Shown one piece after another: positions 38,116 to 47,217 of a DNA stretch of 64,000 bases. Below the pieces are notes generated by a model. The model was not told where the DNA came from. It saw only the letters and a program-made list of their open reading frames with translations, and made no database searches. Positions within the stretch are counted from its first letter, which is position 1, and each line of letters starts with the position of its first letter. The position numbers and the translations under genes are program-made. This stretch comes from DYJB01 sp963777165 (GTDB taxonomy: Bacteria; Chloroflexota; Anaerolineae; Anaerolineales; E44-bin32): contig CAVZPO010000023.1 in NCBI GenBank assembly GCA_963777165.1, forward strand, positions 496,001 to 560,000, in the 5' to 3' direction.

Positions 38116-39441
38116 GTGAAGACCCTGAACCTGCCTGGTCCAAAGGCGCGCCAGATCCTCGAGCGCGACGCCAACGTCATCTCCCCGTCCTATCCCCGGG
38201 CCTACCCGTTCGTAATGGACTACGGCCGAGGCGCCGAGGCGTGGGACGTCGACGGGAATCGCTACATCGACCTTGCCGCCGGGATTGCCGTGGCCTCTAC
38301 CGGCCACAGCCACCCCAAAGTGGTGGCGGCAATCAAGGACCAAGCCGACCGTTTTCTGCACATATCATCGGACTACTACCACCCGCTGTGGGTCGAGCTG
38401 TGCGAACGACTGGACGAGATCTCCCCGTTCCAGGAGCAGGCGCGCACTTTCCTGGGCAACTCGGGGGCGGAGGCCATCGAGGCCGCCATTAAGCTTGCCC
38501 GGCACCACACCGGCCGGCAGCAATTCATCGGCTTCTACGGCGGCTTCCACGGCCGGACGATGGGCGCCCTGTCCTTCACCGCCAGCAAGACGGTGTACCG
38601 GCGCGGATTCCAACCAATGATGCAGGGTGTCGTCCATGTGCCCTTCCCCGACCCCTATCGGCCGATTCTGAACGTCGATCACGAGGACTATGGCGAGGCA
38701 GTCGTCCGCTACATCGAGGAAGTCGTGCTGACCCGCGCGGTGCCCCCGGATGACTGCGCCGCCGTGTTGGTCGAACCGATTCAGGGCGAGGGAGGCTATA
38801 TCGTTCCGGCCGACGGCTTCTTCCCCGCCCTGCGCCGCCTGTGCGACAAGTACGGCATCTTGATGATCGTCGACGAGGTTCAGTCCGGCGTCGGCCGAAC
38901 CGGGAAATGGTGGGCCGTCGAGAACTGGGGCGTCGAGCCGGATATCGTCTGCGCCGCCAAGGGCCTGGCCTCGGGTGTCCCGATCGGTGCGGCGATTGCC
39001 CGGGCCAGCGTGATGGACTGGCCGGCCGGCTCGCACGGCAATACCTTCGGCGGCAATCCCCTGGCCTGCGCTGCGGGCCTCGCCACGCTCGACCTGATTC
39101 AGAACGGTCTGATGCAGAACGCCCTCGAGCTGGGAGAGTACACGCTCGACGCGCTGGCCGAAATCCAGACCCGCCACCGCACCATCGGCGCCGTGCGCGG
39201 CAAGGGCCTGATGATCGGCATCGAGTTCGTCAAGGACCGCGAGACCAAGAAACCCGCCCGGAAACTTCGCGACACGATTGAGCTCAACGCCTTCGCTCAC
39301 GGCCTGCTGACCCTGGGCTGCGGCGACAGCACCCTGCGCATCAGCCCGCCGCTGGTCATCGACAAGTCCCTGATGGATGAGGGGCTGGAGATCCTGGAAG
39401 CGTCGATCACGGAAGCGGAGGCTGAAGGCCTCGCCGACTGA
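38116..39441 (+). CDS. class III aminotransferase (GABA/acetylornithine type)
   Basis: 441 residues from a GTG start with GGAGGA. Fold-type I PLP enzyme: the Schiff-base Lys282 in VCAAKGLASG, the Asp253 of LMIVDEVQSGVGRTG that binds the pyridine nitrogen, and FLGNSGAEAIEAAIKLAR. Close to 4-aminobutyrate/acetyl ornithine aminotransferases; the length favours the GABA-type. Substrate is not certain. The histidine kinase gene begins two bases later. Confidence 0.9.
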   Translation: MKTLNLPGPKARQILERDANVISPSYPRAYPFVMDYGRGAEAWDVDGNRYIDLAAGIAVASTGHSHPKVVAAIKDQADRFLHISSDYYHPLWVELCERLDEISPFQEQARTFLGNSGAEAIEAAIKLARHHTGRQQFIGFYGGFHGRTMGALSFTASKTVYRRGFQPMMQGVVHVPFPDPYRPILNVDHEDYGEAVVRYIEEVVLTRAVPPDDCAAVLVEPIQGEGGYIVPADGFFPALRRLCDKYGILMIVDEVQSGVGRTGKWWAVENWGVEPDIVCAAKGLASGVPIGAAIARASVMDWPAGSHGNTFGGNPLACAAGLATLDLIQNGLMQNALELGEYTLDALAEIQTRHRTIGAVRGKGLMIGIEFVKDRETKKPARKLRDTIELNAFAHGLLTLGCGDSTLRISPPLVIDKSLMDEGLEILEASITEAEAEGLAD

Positions 39442-39443
39442 TC

Positions 39444-40994
39444 ATGCTCCCTGATTTCCGCGTCCGGCAGCGCGACTACCTTCTCGAAATCACCCGCGCC
39501 CTCACCGAAGAGCTCGACCTTGACCGGGTGCTCGACCGCATCGCCCGCATCTCGGCCGAGATCCTCGGGGGGCGCGCCTGCCTGATCGTCCTGCGCCACG
39601 ATGGGGGCTGGAAGGTCAGCGCCTCCCACGGGATCAACCCCGCGTTTCTCGAACATTTGAGCCCGCTGCTGACTGACATCCCCGACCACGGTGATCCGCA
39701 GCGATTCGAGCTTCCGGAAGTCAACCGCCGCCTGCAGCGCATCACGCAGGCGGCGTCGATGGGATTGCTGACCGGCGTCGGGCTTCCGCTCATCGCCCAC
39801 CAGGAGATCGTCGGCGTCATCTTCGTCTTCCGGTCGTACGCCGGGGGTTTCTCCACCGAGGACCGCACCCTGCTCCAGGGCTTCGCCACGCAGGCGGCCA
39901 TCGCCGTCCACAATGCCCGGCTGTACACCGCCGTCACGGCCCAGAAGCAGGACGTGACCGCCGTGCTTGAGTCGTCCGCCGACGGCATCTTCATCCTCGA
40001 TCCCCGGATGCGATTCGTCGGATTCAACCGTGCCTGCGCCCGCTTGACCGGCGTCCCGGCGGACACGGCGATCGGACAGGAACACAGCGAGGTGATCCGC
40101 TGGCTGCGCCGCGAGCCCGGGCTCGGGCTGGAGGACGCCGTCGCCGGCGGATGGCCGCTGTCTGCCCAGGCGACCCTGTATGTTGAGGGCGATCTCCTGA
40201 GGCACGGCGGCGAACCGCTCAGCGTTGGGATCACCTACGCCCCGGCGCTCTCCCCCGAGGGACAGCTACGCAGCATCGTGGGCAACCTGCGCGACATCAC
40301 CAAGTTCCGCGAGGCCGAGGAACTCAAGAGTACCTTCATCTCGATCATCAGCCACGAACTGCGCACGCCGGTGGCGCTGATCAAAGGCTACGTCGGCACG
40401 CTGCGCCGCGAGGATGCCCAGTGGGATCCGGCCGTGGTGCGCGACAGCCTGGCCGTGATCGAAGAGGAGGCAGATCACCTTGCGCAGCTGATCGATGATC
40501 TCCTCGATGCCTCCCGGCTGCAGGCAGGCGGGATGACCCTGCAGCGTTCGGACGTCGCCCTGGATCAACTCGCCAGCCGATTGGTCGAGCAATTCCGCAC
40601 ACAGACCGCGCGGCACGAATTTGCAGTTGAGTTCCCGCCGAACTTCCCGGTTGTGCTCGCAGACGAAGATCGCATGACCCAGGTGCTCAGCAACCTGATC
40701 TCCAACGCCGTCAAGTATTCTCCCGACGGCGGAACGATCACCCTGCGAGGCCTGGTACGCCCGACCGAGGTGATCCTGAGCGTGGCCGACCAGGGCCCGG
40801 GGATCACCGCCCAGGATGCGCCGCGCGTCTTCGACCGGTTCTACCGTTCGAGCGACACAGCGCGCAAGACCAAAGGCGCCGGACTAGGTCTCTTCCTGGC
40901 CAAGGCAGTTGTCGAGGCGCACGGCGGGCGCATCTGGCTGGAGCCGCAGACCGAACCGGGAGCACGCATTAGCTTCTCACTGCCGCGATCCTGA
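39444..40994 (+). CDS. sensor histidine kinase (GAF-PAS-HisKA-HATPase)
   Basis: 516 residues, soluble: no transmembrane segment. GAF domain about 20-160, PAS about 170-290, HisKA with phospho-acceptor His304 in FISIISHELRTPVALIKGY, and HATPase about 395-516 (N-box LSNLISNAVKYS, G1 VADQGPGI, G2 GAGLGLFLAKAVVEAHGG). Senses a cytoplasmic ligand. No response regulator is adjacent; the two at 28-29 kb are possible partners. Confidence 0.93.
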   Translation: MLPDFRVRQRDYLLEITRALTEELDLDRVLDRIARISAEILGGRACLIVLRHDGGWKVSASHGINPAFLEHLSPLLTDIPDHGDPQRFELPEVNRRLQRITQAASMGLLTGVGLPLIAHQEIVGVIFVFRSYAGGFSTEDRTLLQGFATQAAIAVHNARLYTAVTAQKQDVTAVLESSADGIFILDPRMRFVGFNRACARLTGVPADTAIGQEHSEVIRWLRREPGLGLEDAVAGGWPLSAQATLYVEGDLLRHGGEPLSVGITYAPALSPEGQLRSIVGNLRDITKFREAEELKSTFISIISHELRTPVALIKGYVGTLRREDAQWDPAVVRDSLAVIEEEADHLAQLIDDLLDASRLQAGGMTLQRSDVALDQLASRLVEQFRTQTARHEFAVEFPPNFPVVLADEDRMTQVLSNLISNAVKYSPDGGTITLRGLVRPTEVILSVADQGPGITAQDAPRVFDRFYRSSDTARKTKGAGLGLFLAKAVVEAHGGRIWLEPQTEPGARISFSLPRS

Positions 40995-41029
40995 GAACGT
41001 ACCCATCCTTCACGATAGGACCCGATCCC

Positions 41030-42397
41030 ATGCCTCGAGCGATGACGCAAGTCCGCTGCCCGAACTGCAAGTCCCCGGTGCAAGCCGCGCTGGAGCAATT
41101 GATCGACGTCGCCGAAGATCCTTCGGCCAAAGCCCGACTGCTCTCCGGCTCGCTCAACATGGTGCGCTGCCCGACGTGCAAGTTCGAGGGCGCGCTCGCC
41201 GCCCCCCTGGTCTACCATGACCCGGCGAAGGAGCTCTTGCTCACTTACGTCCCTGTCGAATTGGGGCTGAAGAAAGACGACCAGGAGCGCTTGCTCGGTC
41301 AGTTGATCAACCAGGTGGCCAGCCGACTGCCGCCGGAGAAGCGCAAGGCCTACCTGCTTCAGCCTCAGGCGATCCTCACGCAGCAAGGCCTGGTCGAACG
41401 CATTCTGGCGGCCGACGGCGTCACCCGCGAGCAGCTGGACGCACAGCGTAATCGGCTGCGATTGTTCGAGGACCTGCTGCGCACGCAGGAGCCTGAGATC
41501 AAGACGTTTGTCGAAACGCACGATGCCGAGTTGAATGCCGAGTTCTTCCAGCTTGCTTCGCTCTCCTTGCAGGCGACGGCGGAACCTCGCGCCCGCGAGG
41601 CCGCCATGAGCAGGCTCGAACAGGCCCTCGAGCTGACGAGCTATGGCAAGCGTCTGGAAGAGCAGGAAGCCGAGGTCGCGGCCGCTGCGGACAGCCTGAA
41701 ACAGGTGGGGCAGGACCTGACACGCGAGCGGCTGCTCGAGCTGATGATTCAGGCCCCGGGTCCGGATCGGGTCCTGGCTCTGGCCGGGCTGACCCGCCCG
41801 GCGCTGGACTACGCGTTCTTTCAGCTGCTCAGCGACCGGATCGACACGGCACAGGGTGAGGAGAAGGTTAAGCTCGGATTACTTCGCCAGCAGTTGCTTG
41901 ACTTCACGCAGCAGGTCGACCAGCTCCAGGAGGCCCGCGCGGCGCAGTCGGCCTCGGTCCTGCGAGCGATCATGAACGCGTCGGACCTGGACCAGGCGCT
42001 GGCCGGCGCCCTACCCTACATCGACGAACTCTTCCTTGGCATTCTCGAGGCCAATCTGCAGGCTGCCCGCGAACGCAACGACGCGGCGACGCTTCAGCGC
42101 CTGGAGGAGATCGATCGCAAGCTGCGCGAGGCCGTTCAGCGCTCGATGCCCGCCGGTCTGAGGCTAGCCCAGAAGGTGCTGGACGTCGAAGATGAGCCTC
42201 AGGCCCTTGCGCTGCTGGAGGTTGAGAAGGCGGCGATCGATGATCAGCTCGTTTCGGCGCTGCTCGGCGCGGCGCAGAAACTCGAGGATGCCGGTCAGAC
42301 CGACGACGCCCAGCGTGTGCGGCGTTTGTATCGGACGGCGCTACGCCTATCGATGCAGACCAAGATGAAGGCTGAACCGCCGGCCGCGGCCAGCTGA
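41030..42397 (+). CDS. CpXC-domain protein with long helical region
   Basis: 455 residues. The N-terminal ~160 residues hold two CPxC knuckles (Cys10/Cys13 in RCPNCKS and Cys47/Cys50 in RCPTCKF), typical of the CpXC zinc-binding domain. The rest is predicted helical and coiled-coil (EEQEAEVAAAADSLKQV, QQVDQLQEARAAQ). Role unknown. Ends before the repeat-rich intergenic island. Confidence 0.8.
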   Translation: MPRAMTQVRCPNCKSPVQAALEQLIDVAEDPSAKARLLSGSLNMVRCPTCKFEGALAAPLVYHDPAKELLLTYVPVELGLKKDDQERLLGQLINQVASRLPPEKRKAYLLQPQAILTQQGLVERILAADGVTREQLDAQRNRLRLFEDLLRTQEPEIKTFVETHDAELNAEFFQLASLSLQATAEPRAREAAMSRLEQALELTSYGKRLEEQEAEVAAAADSLKQVGQDLTRERLLELMIQAPGPDRVLALAGLTRPALDYAFFQLLSDRIDTAQGEEKVKLGLLRQQLLDFTQQVDQLQEARAAQSASVLRAIMNASDLDQALAGALPYIDELFLGILEANLQAARERNDAATLQRLEEIDRKLREAVQRSMPAGLRLAQKVLDVEDEPQALALLEVEKAAIDDQLVSALLGAAQKLEDAGQTDDAQRVRRLYRTALRLSMQTKMKAEPPAAAS

Positions 42398-42453
42398 GCC
42401 CGAAGCGGCCCGCGCCCATCACCGGCCAAAACCCTCACACCCCCATGAACACC

Positions 42454-42481
42454 TTACGGGCACGGCATGCCGTGCCCCTAC
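42454..42481. repeat. family A palindrome, copy 1
   Basis: A 20-bp perfect palindrome GGGCACGGCATGCCGTGCCC (42458-42477) with slightly decayed outer bases. Confidence 0.7.
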
Positions 42482-42586
42482 ACATGCACCCGATCGCTAC
42501 GCCCAATGCTCTCGGTTCGCACCACGTGCCTCTCGCCACAGCTTATGGGCTACGTCCCCTGCCGCAACCTCCGCCGGCCCCTTGAC

Positions 42587-42612
42587 GGACGCAGGCTGAA
42601 GCCTGCGGCTAC
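42587..42612 (+). repeat. family B element, copy 1
   Basis: GGACGCAGGCTGAAGCCTGC, then GGCTAC; core GCAGGCT-GA-AGCCTGC is a perfect hairpin. Followed by CAGCCCGCGATGAG, which recurs 139 bp later. Confidence 0.65.
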
Positions 42613-42664
42613 CAGCCCGCGATGAGTTCCGCGCTGGTGACGGCCCATCGCCCCGCCGACGCGC

Positions 42665-42690
42665 GTAGCCGCAGCCTTTAGGCTGCGTCC
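42665..42690 (-). repeat. family B element, inverted copy
   Basis: Reverse complement reads GGACGCAGCCTAAAGGCTGC then GGCTAC. Compared with copy 1, differences in the stem arms are compensatory (GGCT/AGCC versus GCCT/AGGC), so pairing is conserved while sequence is not. Confidence 0.65.
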
Positions 42691-42899
42691 CTGCCGCGGG
42701 CACAAGCTCCCCCGGGTCCGTGAGGGGAACAGGCTGAAGACCGGGGGTTATCAGCCCGCGATGAGCCCTTCCGGCGACGGCCGATCGCCCCGCCGGGCTT
42801 CGCGGCACGAGCGGTGCTTCGCCCCTTCGAAGATCGGGGCGACCCGACCGCGGATTGAAGCCTCGCCTGTCCATTAGACCCTTGACACGAACGGACACC

Positions 42900-42927
42900 G
42901 TAGGGGCACAGCACGCCATACCCCTAC
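42900..42927. repeat. family A palindrome, degenerate copy
   Basis: GTAGGGGCACAGCACGCCAT followed by ACCCCTAC; same ends as the other copies with mismatches in the core. Confidence 0.6.
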
Positions 42928-42973
42928 CCGCCCCGCCAAACGGCCTGCAACGGAGGCAGCCACACGGAATGTC

Positions 42974-43001
42974 GTAGGGGCGAAGCATGCTTCGCCCCTA
43001 C
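42974..43001. repeat. family A palindrome, perfect copy
   Basis: A 28-bp perfect palindrome with ends GTAGGGGC/GCCCCTAC and core GAAGCATGCTTC. Confidence 0.85.
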
Positions 43002-43252
43002 CAGGATCGGGGTGCTCCCCCCGCGGTCTTAAGCGTTGCGTCTTGATCCAGACATCGACATTAACGGGCGGCGTAAGAGACCAGTATGCCCTGCCCCGGT
43101 GAATGCATCCGATCTACACGCCCTCTGCTGCCGACTCGCCCATTGTGCCCGCCGGTGCGGCATCAAAACCACGTTCCCGCCGCGGCCGCCGACGCGTGAG
43201 CCATCCTGCAGGACACCGGTCGGAGTCAAGCGCAGGCTGTGAGCGGCTCTCG

Positions 43253-44449
43253 TCAACCCAGACGTTGGCAGACAAGTCCTTTGAGGTAACGACCTTCGGG
43301 GAAACTCAGCGAGACCGGGTGGTCAAACGGCTGGCCGAGCCACTCCACGATCACGGCCTCCGTGCCGGCGTCCGCGGCGGCGCCGGCCACGATCTTCTCG
43401 AACAACTCCGCCGAGACCCCACCGGAACATGAGAACGTGTACAGCCTGCCTCCCGGACGCAGCAATTTGAACGCCAGCAGGTTGATATCCTTGTACCCGC
43501 GCGCCGCACGCTCCGCCTGTGCAGCCGTGGCTGCGAATCGCGGGGGATCGAGGACGATGACGTCGAAACTGGCCGCACGATCGCGCAGCCTGCGCAGCTC
43601 GGCAAACGCATCCCCCTCCAGCCACTCACAAGCCGCCTCCGGCAGCGCATTGAGGCTGACATTTGCCCTTGCCAGCTCGAGAGCCTCGGCGGAGCTGTCG
43701 AGGGACAGGACGGATGCGGCGCCGCCCATCAGCGCGGCGACGGTGAACCCCCCGGTGTAGGCAAAGGCATTCAGCACCGATTGGCCGTCCAGGTGCCGCC
43801 GAAGGCGGGCGCGGTTCTCGCGCTGATCGAGGTAGAACCCGGTCTTCTGTCCGCCGCGCACATCGACCAGGTAGGCTACTCCCTGCTCCACGATCTCGAC
43901 CCGCGTCGGCGGCTCCACGCCCGTCAGTACCCCGGTGCGCTGCACCAACCCTTCCAACTCACGAACGCTGACGTCGGACCGCTCGTACACTCCGTTGCTT
44001 GACCCGTAAGCTGACAGCGCGTCCACAACCGCCTGACGCCAGTATTCCGCACCGGCTGAGAGCAATTGAACGACGCGGAAGCCGGCATAGCGGTCGACGA
44101 TCACGCCCGGGAGCCCGTCCGACTCGGCGTGAACCTCACGGTAGGCGTTCGTCCGCCCGTCGTCGTCGAGTGCCTGGCGCCTGGCCACGGCACGCTCCAA
44201 ACGCGACGCCACGAATGCGGCATCGACCGGTTCGTCCTCTTCCCACGTCCACAGCCGCACGCGAATCTGGGACTGCGGTGAGTAAGCACCGCGCGCCACC
44301 CACGCCCCGGCGAAATCGGTCACTTCTACCGTGGCGCCCGGCTGCGGCGCGCCCTGGACGTCGGCCACCGCCCCGGAGAACACCCATGGGTGTCTCCTGA
44401 GGACCGATCGCTCACGACCCGGCTTCAATCGCACAACCTGGGTGCTCAT
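43253..44449 (-). CDS. class I SAM-dependent rRNA methyltransferase, RlmI-like
   Basis: 398 residues. N-terminal PUA domain (about 5-80: RLKPGRERSVLRRHPWVFSG) and Rossmann methyltransferase (KTGFYLDQRENR, LNAFAYTGGFTVAALMGGA, catalytic-site DPPRF in VIVLDPPRF). Likely makes m5C in 23S rRNA, as RlmI does. The ATG follows GGAG. Stands alone after the ligA gene. Confidence 0.92.
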   Translation of the reverse strand: MSTQVVRLKPGRERSVLRRHPWVFSGAVADVQGAPQPGATVEVTDFAGAWVARGAYSPQSQIRVRLWTWEEDEPVDAAFVASRLERAVARRQALDDDGRTNAYREVHAESDGLPGVIVDRYAGFRVVQLLSAGAEYWRQAVVDALSAYGSSNGVYERSDVSVRELEGLVQRTGVLTGVEPPTRVEIVEQGVAYLVDVRGGQKTGFYLDQRENRARLRRHLDGQSVLNAFAYTGGFTVAALMGGAASVLSLDSSAEALELARANVSLNALPEAACEWLEGDAFAELRRLRDRAASFDVIVLDPPRFAATAAQAERAARGYKDINLLAFKLLRPGGRLYTFSCSGGVSAELFEKIVAGAAADAGTEAVIVEWLGQPFDHPVSLSFPEGRYLKGLVCQRLG

Positions 44450-44567
44450 GCGTTCTCCGGCCGAGCTGTCCGCTCTGCCGCCCGATGAATCGCGACCCCA
44501 CTCACATTGCGACGGCTCTCATGCAAAGACGCACCACGCGCGCCCAGTCTGGCCGCAGAGAGGAAGA

Positions 44568-46605
44568 TCACCGGCGTCCGCGGGCTGCCAGTGCCCGCAG
44601 CCCGTCTTCATCGATTTGCGCCACACCGTGTTTGCGGGCTTCGTCGAGCTTCGACCCCGGCGATTCACCGACCACGAGGTACGAGGTCTTGCTGCTGACC
44701 GACGACGACACCTTACCGCCGTGGGCCTGGATCAGCGCCTTGGCCCCGTCACGCGAAAGCCCCGCTAACGTCCCCGTGACGACGAAGGTCAGCCCTGCGA
44801 GCGTTTGGGAGACCTTTGGTCCGGTTCTGGCTTCGGCCTGCGGCCACACGCCGGCGCGCCGCAGCTTCTGAAGCAGCTTGCGATTCGAGGGGCGCTCAAA
44901 CCAATCGAGGACTGCGGCCGACGTGTTCGGCCCGACCCCCGGCACGCCCTCCAAGTCCTCGGCCCCAGCGCGGAGAGGGCATCCAGGTCGCCGAAGGCGG
45001 CCGCCAGATCGCCGGCCATCGTCTCGCCCACGCCGCGTATTCCCAGCGCTGCAAGCAGCGTCGCCAGTGGACGCGAGCGGGAAGCCTGGATGGCCGTGAC
45101 GAGGTTCTCGGCGCGCTTCTCGGCGAACCCCTCGAGCGTCAGCAGCGAACGTGCCGTCAGCGAGTACACGTCGGAAACGTCCCGCACCAGCCCCGTCTCA
45201 ACGAGGAGTTCGGCCACCTTGATTCCCAGTCCCTCGATGTTCATCGCCCCGCGCGAGGCGAAGTGCTCCAGGTTGCGGACCAGCTGCGCCGGGCACGCGG
45301 CGTTCACGCAGTAGACCGCCACCTCTCCGGGAACCTGTTCGAGCTTCTCGCTGCACGACGGGCAGCGGACGGGCAGGCGATACGATTTCTCCCCCCTCGC
45401 CGCGCCTCGGGAAGAGCACCCATCACGTAGGGGATCACCTCGCCGGCACGCTTGATCATCACCCGGTCGCCGATGCGGATGTCGCGCTCGCGGATGAAGT
45501 CGAAGTTGTGCAGTGTCGCCTGACGCACCGTCACCCCGCCGACCTCGACCGGCTCAAGGATTGCATAGGGCGTGATCACCCCGGTACGACCGACGTTCAC
45601 ACCGATGTCCTGCAGAACCGTGGTGACTTCCTGCGCCGGGAATTTGAACGCCACAGCCCCGCGCGGGTCTTTGCCTACCACGCCCAGATCGCGCGCCAGG
45701 GCGAGGTCGTCGATCTTGATGACCATCCCGTCGGCTTCGAAGGGGAAGCTGTCCCGGTGCTCGGCGGCAGCCTGGCAGACGGCGATCGCCTGGTCGAGAT
45801 CCGCACACAGCGACGCGCCGTCAGCCGTGGGGAACCCCAGTGCGCGCAGAGTGCTCAGCGTCTCCCACTGAGTCCCGGGAGGTGTCCCTTCCATCTCAAC
45901 GATCGAGTAGCAGGCCAGGCTGATCGGACGGGTGGCCGTCAGCCCAGGGTCGAGCTGACGCAGCGCGCCGCTGGCAGTGTTGCGAGCATTGACATAGGTC
46001 TTCTCGCCCGCGGCCGCCAGCCGGGCATTCAAATCGAGGAAAGCCTGCTTGAAGATCAGCGCTTCCCCCCGAACCACGAGGCGGCGCGGCGCCGGGCCCT
46101 GCTGCGGATCGATCGGCACCCTGAGCGGCAACGACCTGAGCGTCTTGAGGTTGCCGGTGATGTCCTCCCCCACCTCGCCATCGCCGCGCGAGGCTCCCAG
46201 TTCGAATAAGCCCTCGCGGTAGTGCAGCACGACCGTAAGCCCGTCGAGCTTGGGCTCGACGACGAACTGCGCCCGATGGACGCGTTCATCGAGGCGTGCA
46301 ATCCGTTCGTACCAGGCGCGCACTTCCTCGATGTTGAATGCATTCCCCAGACTGAGGATCGACGCCGGGTGGCGCACCTTCACAAACCGTTCGGCCGGTT
46401 CACCCCCGACTCGGCGAGTGGGCGAATCGGGCGTCACGACTTCGGGGTGCGCCGCCTCAAGTTCCTGCAGCTCGCGCACCAGCCGGTCAAAATCCAAGTC
46501 GCTGATTAAGGGGGAAGCGATCACATGGTAGCGGTGATTGTGGAACCGGATCTGCTGACGAAGTTCGGCGGCGCGTCGGTTCGGATCCGCGGGCTTGTGA
46601 GACAT
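44568..46605 (-). CDS. ligA: NAD-dependent DNA ligase LigA, two apparent frameshifts
   Basis: With two missing bases restored it encodes 679 residues, normal for LigA. Ia domain and nucleotidyl transferase with adenylated Lys119 in VVEPKLDG; OB fold; Cys4 zinc finger (CPSC followed by CVNAACP); helix-hairpin-helix repeats; C-terminal BRCT domain (TFVVTGTLAGLSRDGAKALI). Break 1 is in the six-C run at 45391-45396: a seventh base restores RRGGEKSYRLPVRCPSC. Break 2 is in the C4 run at 44963-44966: one more base restores LGAEDLEGVPGVGP. Seals nicks in replication. Essential in nearly all bacteria, so indel errors are likely. ATG has AAAGGAGG upstream. Confidence 0.92.
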
Positions 46606-46630
46606 CCGGCGCCTCCTTTCCCTCTCGCCT

Positions 46631-47206
46631 CTAGAACCCAAGCGCAGCCGCCCAGGCAAAGGCAGCGCCGAGTCCCAGGAGGAACCCGGCCCACACGTCG
46701 AGCGGATAGTGCGCACCTGCCCGAACGCGACCAAGTGCCACAAGAACCGACGCCAGGAGACACAGGGCTGCGCCCCACGGCGGCACCTGGGGTGCCGACA
46801 GCGCCAATCCGCCCAGGAACGCGGCACGCATGGCATCGCCGCTCGGGAAGCTAGGGTCGGTGGGCTGGCGCGGAAGCCGATCGACCACGCCCGGTTCGGC
46901 AGAGAACGGCCGCCGGCGCCGGAGGGCGACCTTCAATCCCTTCGTGATCCCCTCGGCGGCAAGCGCCGCCACCCCCAGGCTGAAGGCCCAAGCCGGGCGG
47001 GCAAGGCTGGCCAGGATGAGCGCGGCGATGAAGAAGGCGGTCGTACCTGTAAGCCTGAGTGCGCCGAGCCCGCCGTCAATCACGTTGGGAAGCGCCACGC
47101 GGTTGATACGCTGCATCGCCCGTGCGTCCAGGATTCCCCACGCCGGCACACGCCAGGCCAGTCCGGTGACGACGCCCGCCAGGGCCAGGCTCAATGGCAG
47201 CAGCAT
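46631..47206 (-). CDS. PAP2-family membrane phosphatase
   Basis: 191 residues, about five helices. PAP2 motifs: C1 KVALRRRRP, C2 FPSGD (usual PSGH, His replaced by Asp) and C3 RVRAGAHYPLDV with the catalytic His and Asp. Dephosphorylates a lipid phosphate, for example phosphatidic acid, phosphatidylglycerophosphate or undecaprenyl-PP. An upstream ATG at 47254 would overlap the acyltransferase by 37 bp and has no ribosome site; I prefer the internal ATG after AGGTG. Confidence 0.85.
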   Translation of the reverse strand: MLLPLSLALAGVVTGLAWRVPAWGILDARAMQRINRVALPNVIDGGLGALRLTGTTAFFIAALILASLARPAWAFSLGVAALAAEGITKGLKVALRRRRPFSAEPGVVDRLPRQPTDPSFPSGDAMRAAFLGGLALSAPQVPPWGAALCLLASVLVALGRVRAGAHYPLDVWAGFLLGLGAAFAWAAALGF

Positions 47207-47217
47207 CCCGGCACCTG

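Larger units (their letters stand above)
42398..43252. repeat. intergenic island of palindromic repeats
   Basis: About 850 bp with no convincing gene; the open frames here are translations of repeat DNA. It contains at least two repeat families, listed separately. Family A palindromes have ends GTAGGGGC and GCCCCTAC (42454-42481, 42900-42927, 42974-43001). Family B elements are imperfect palindromes with GGACGCAG and CTGCGGCTAC ends (42587-42612 and, inverted, 42665-42690). A degenerate tail repeat, CAGCCCGCGATGAG, occurs at 42613 and 42752. Confidence 0.75.

Noticed and set aside
42497..42988. 163-codon frame in the repeat island
   Set aside because: Made of translated palindromes and decayed repeats; no family resemblance.
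42398..43252. CRISPR array
   Set aside because: Repeats are palindromic, irregularly spaced and of different cores; no cas genes.
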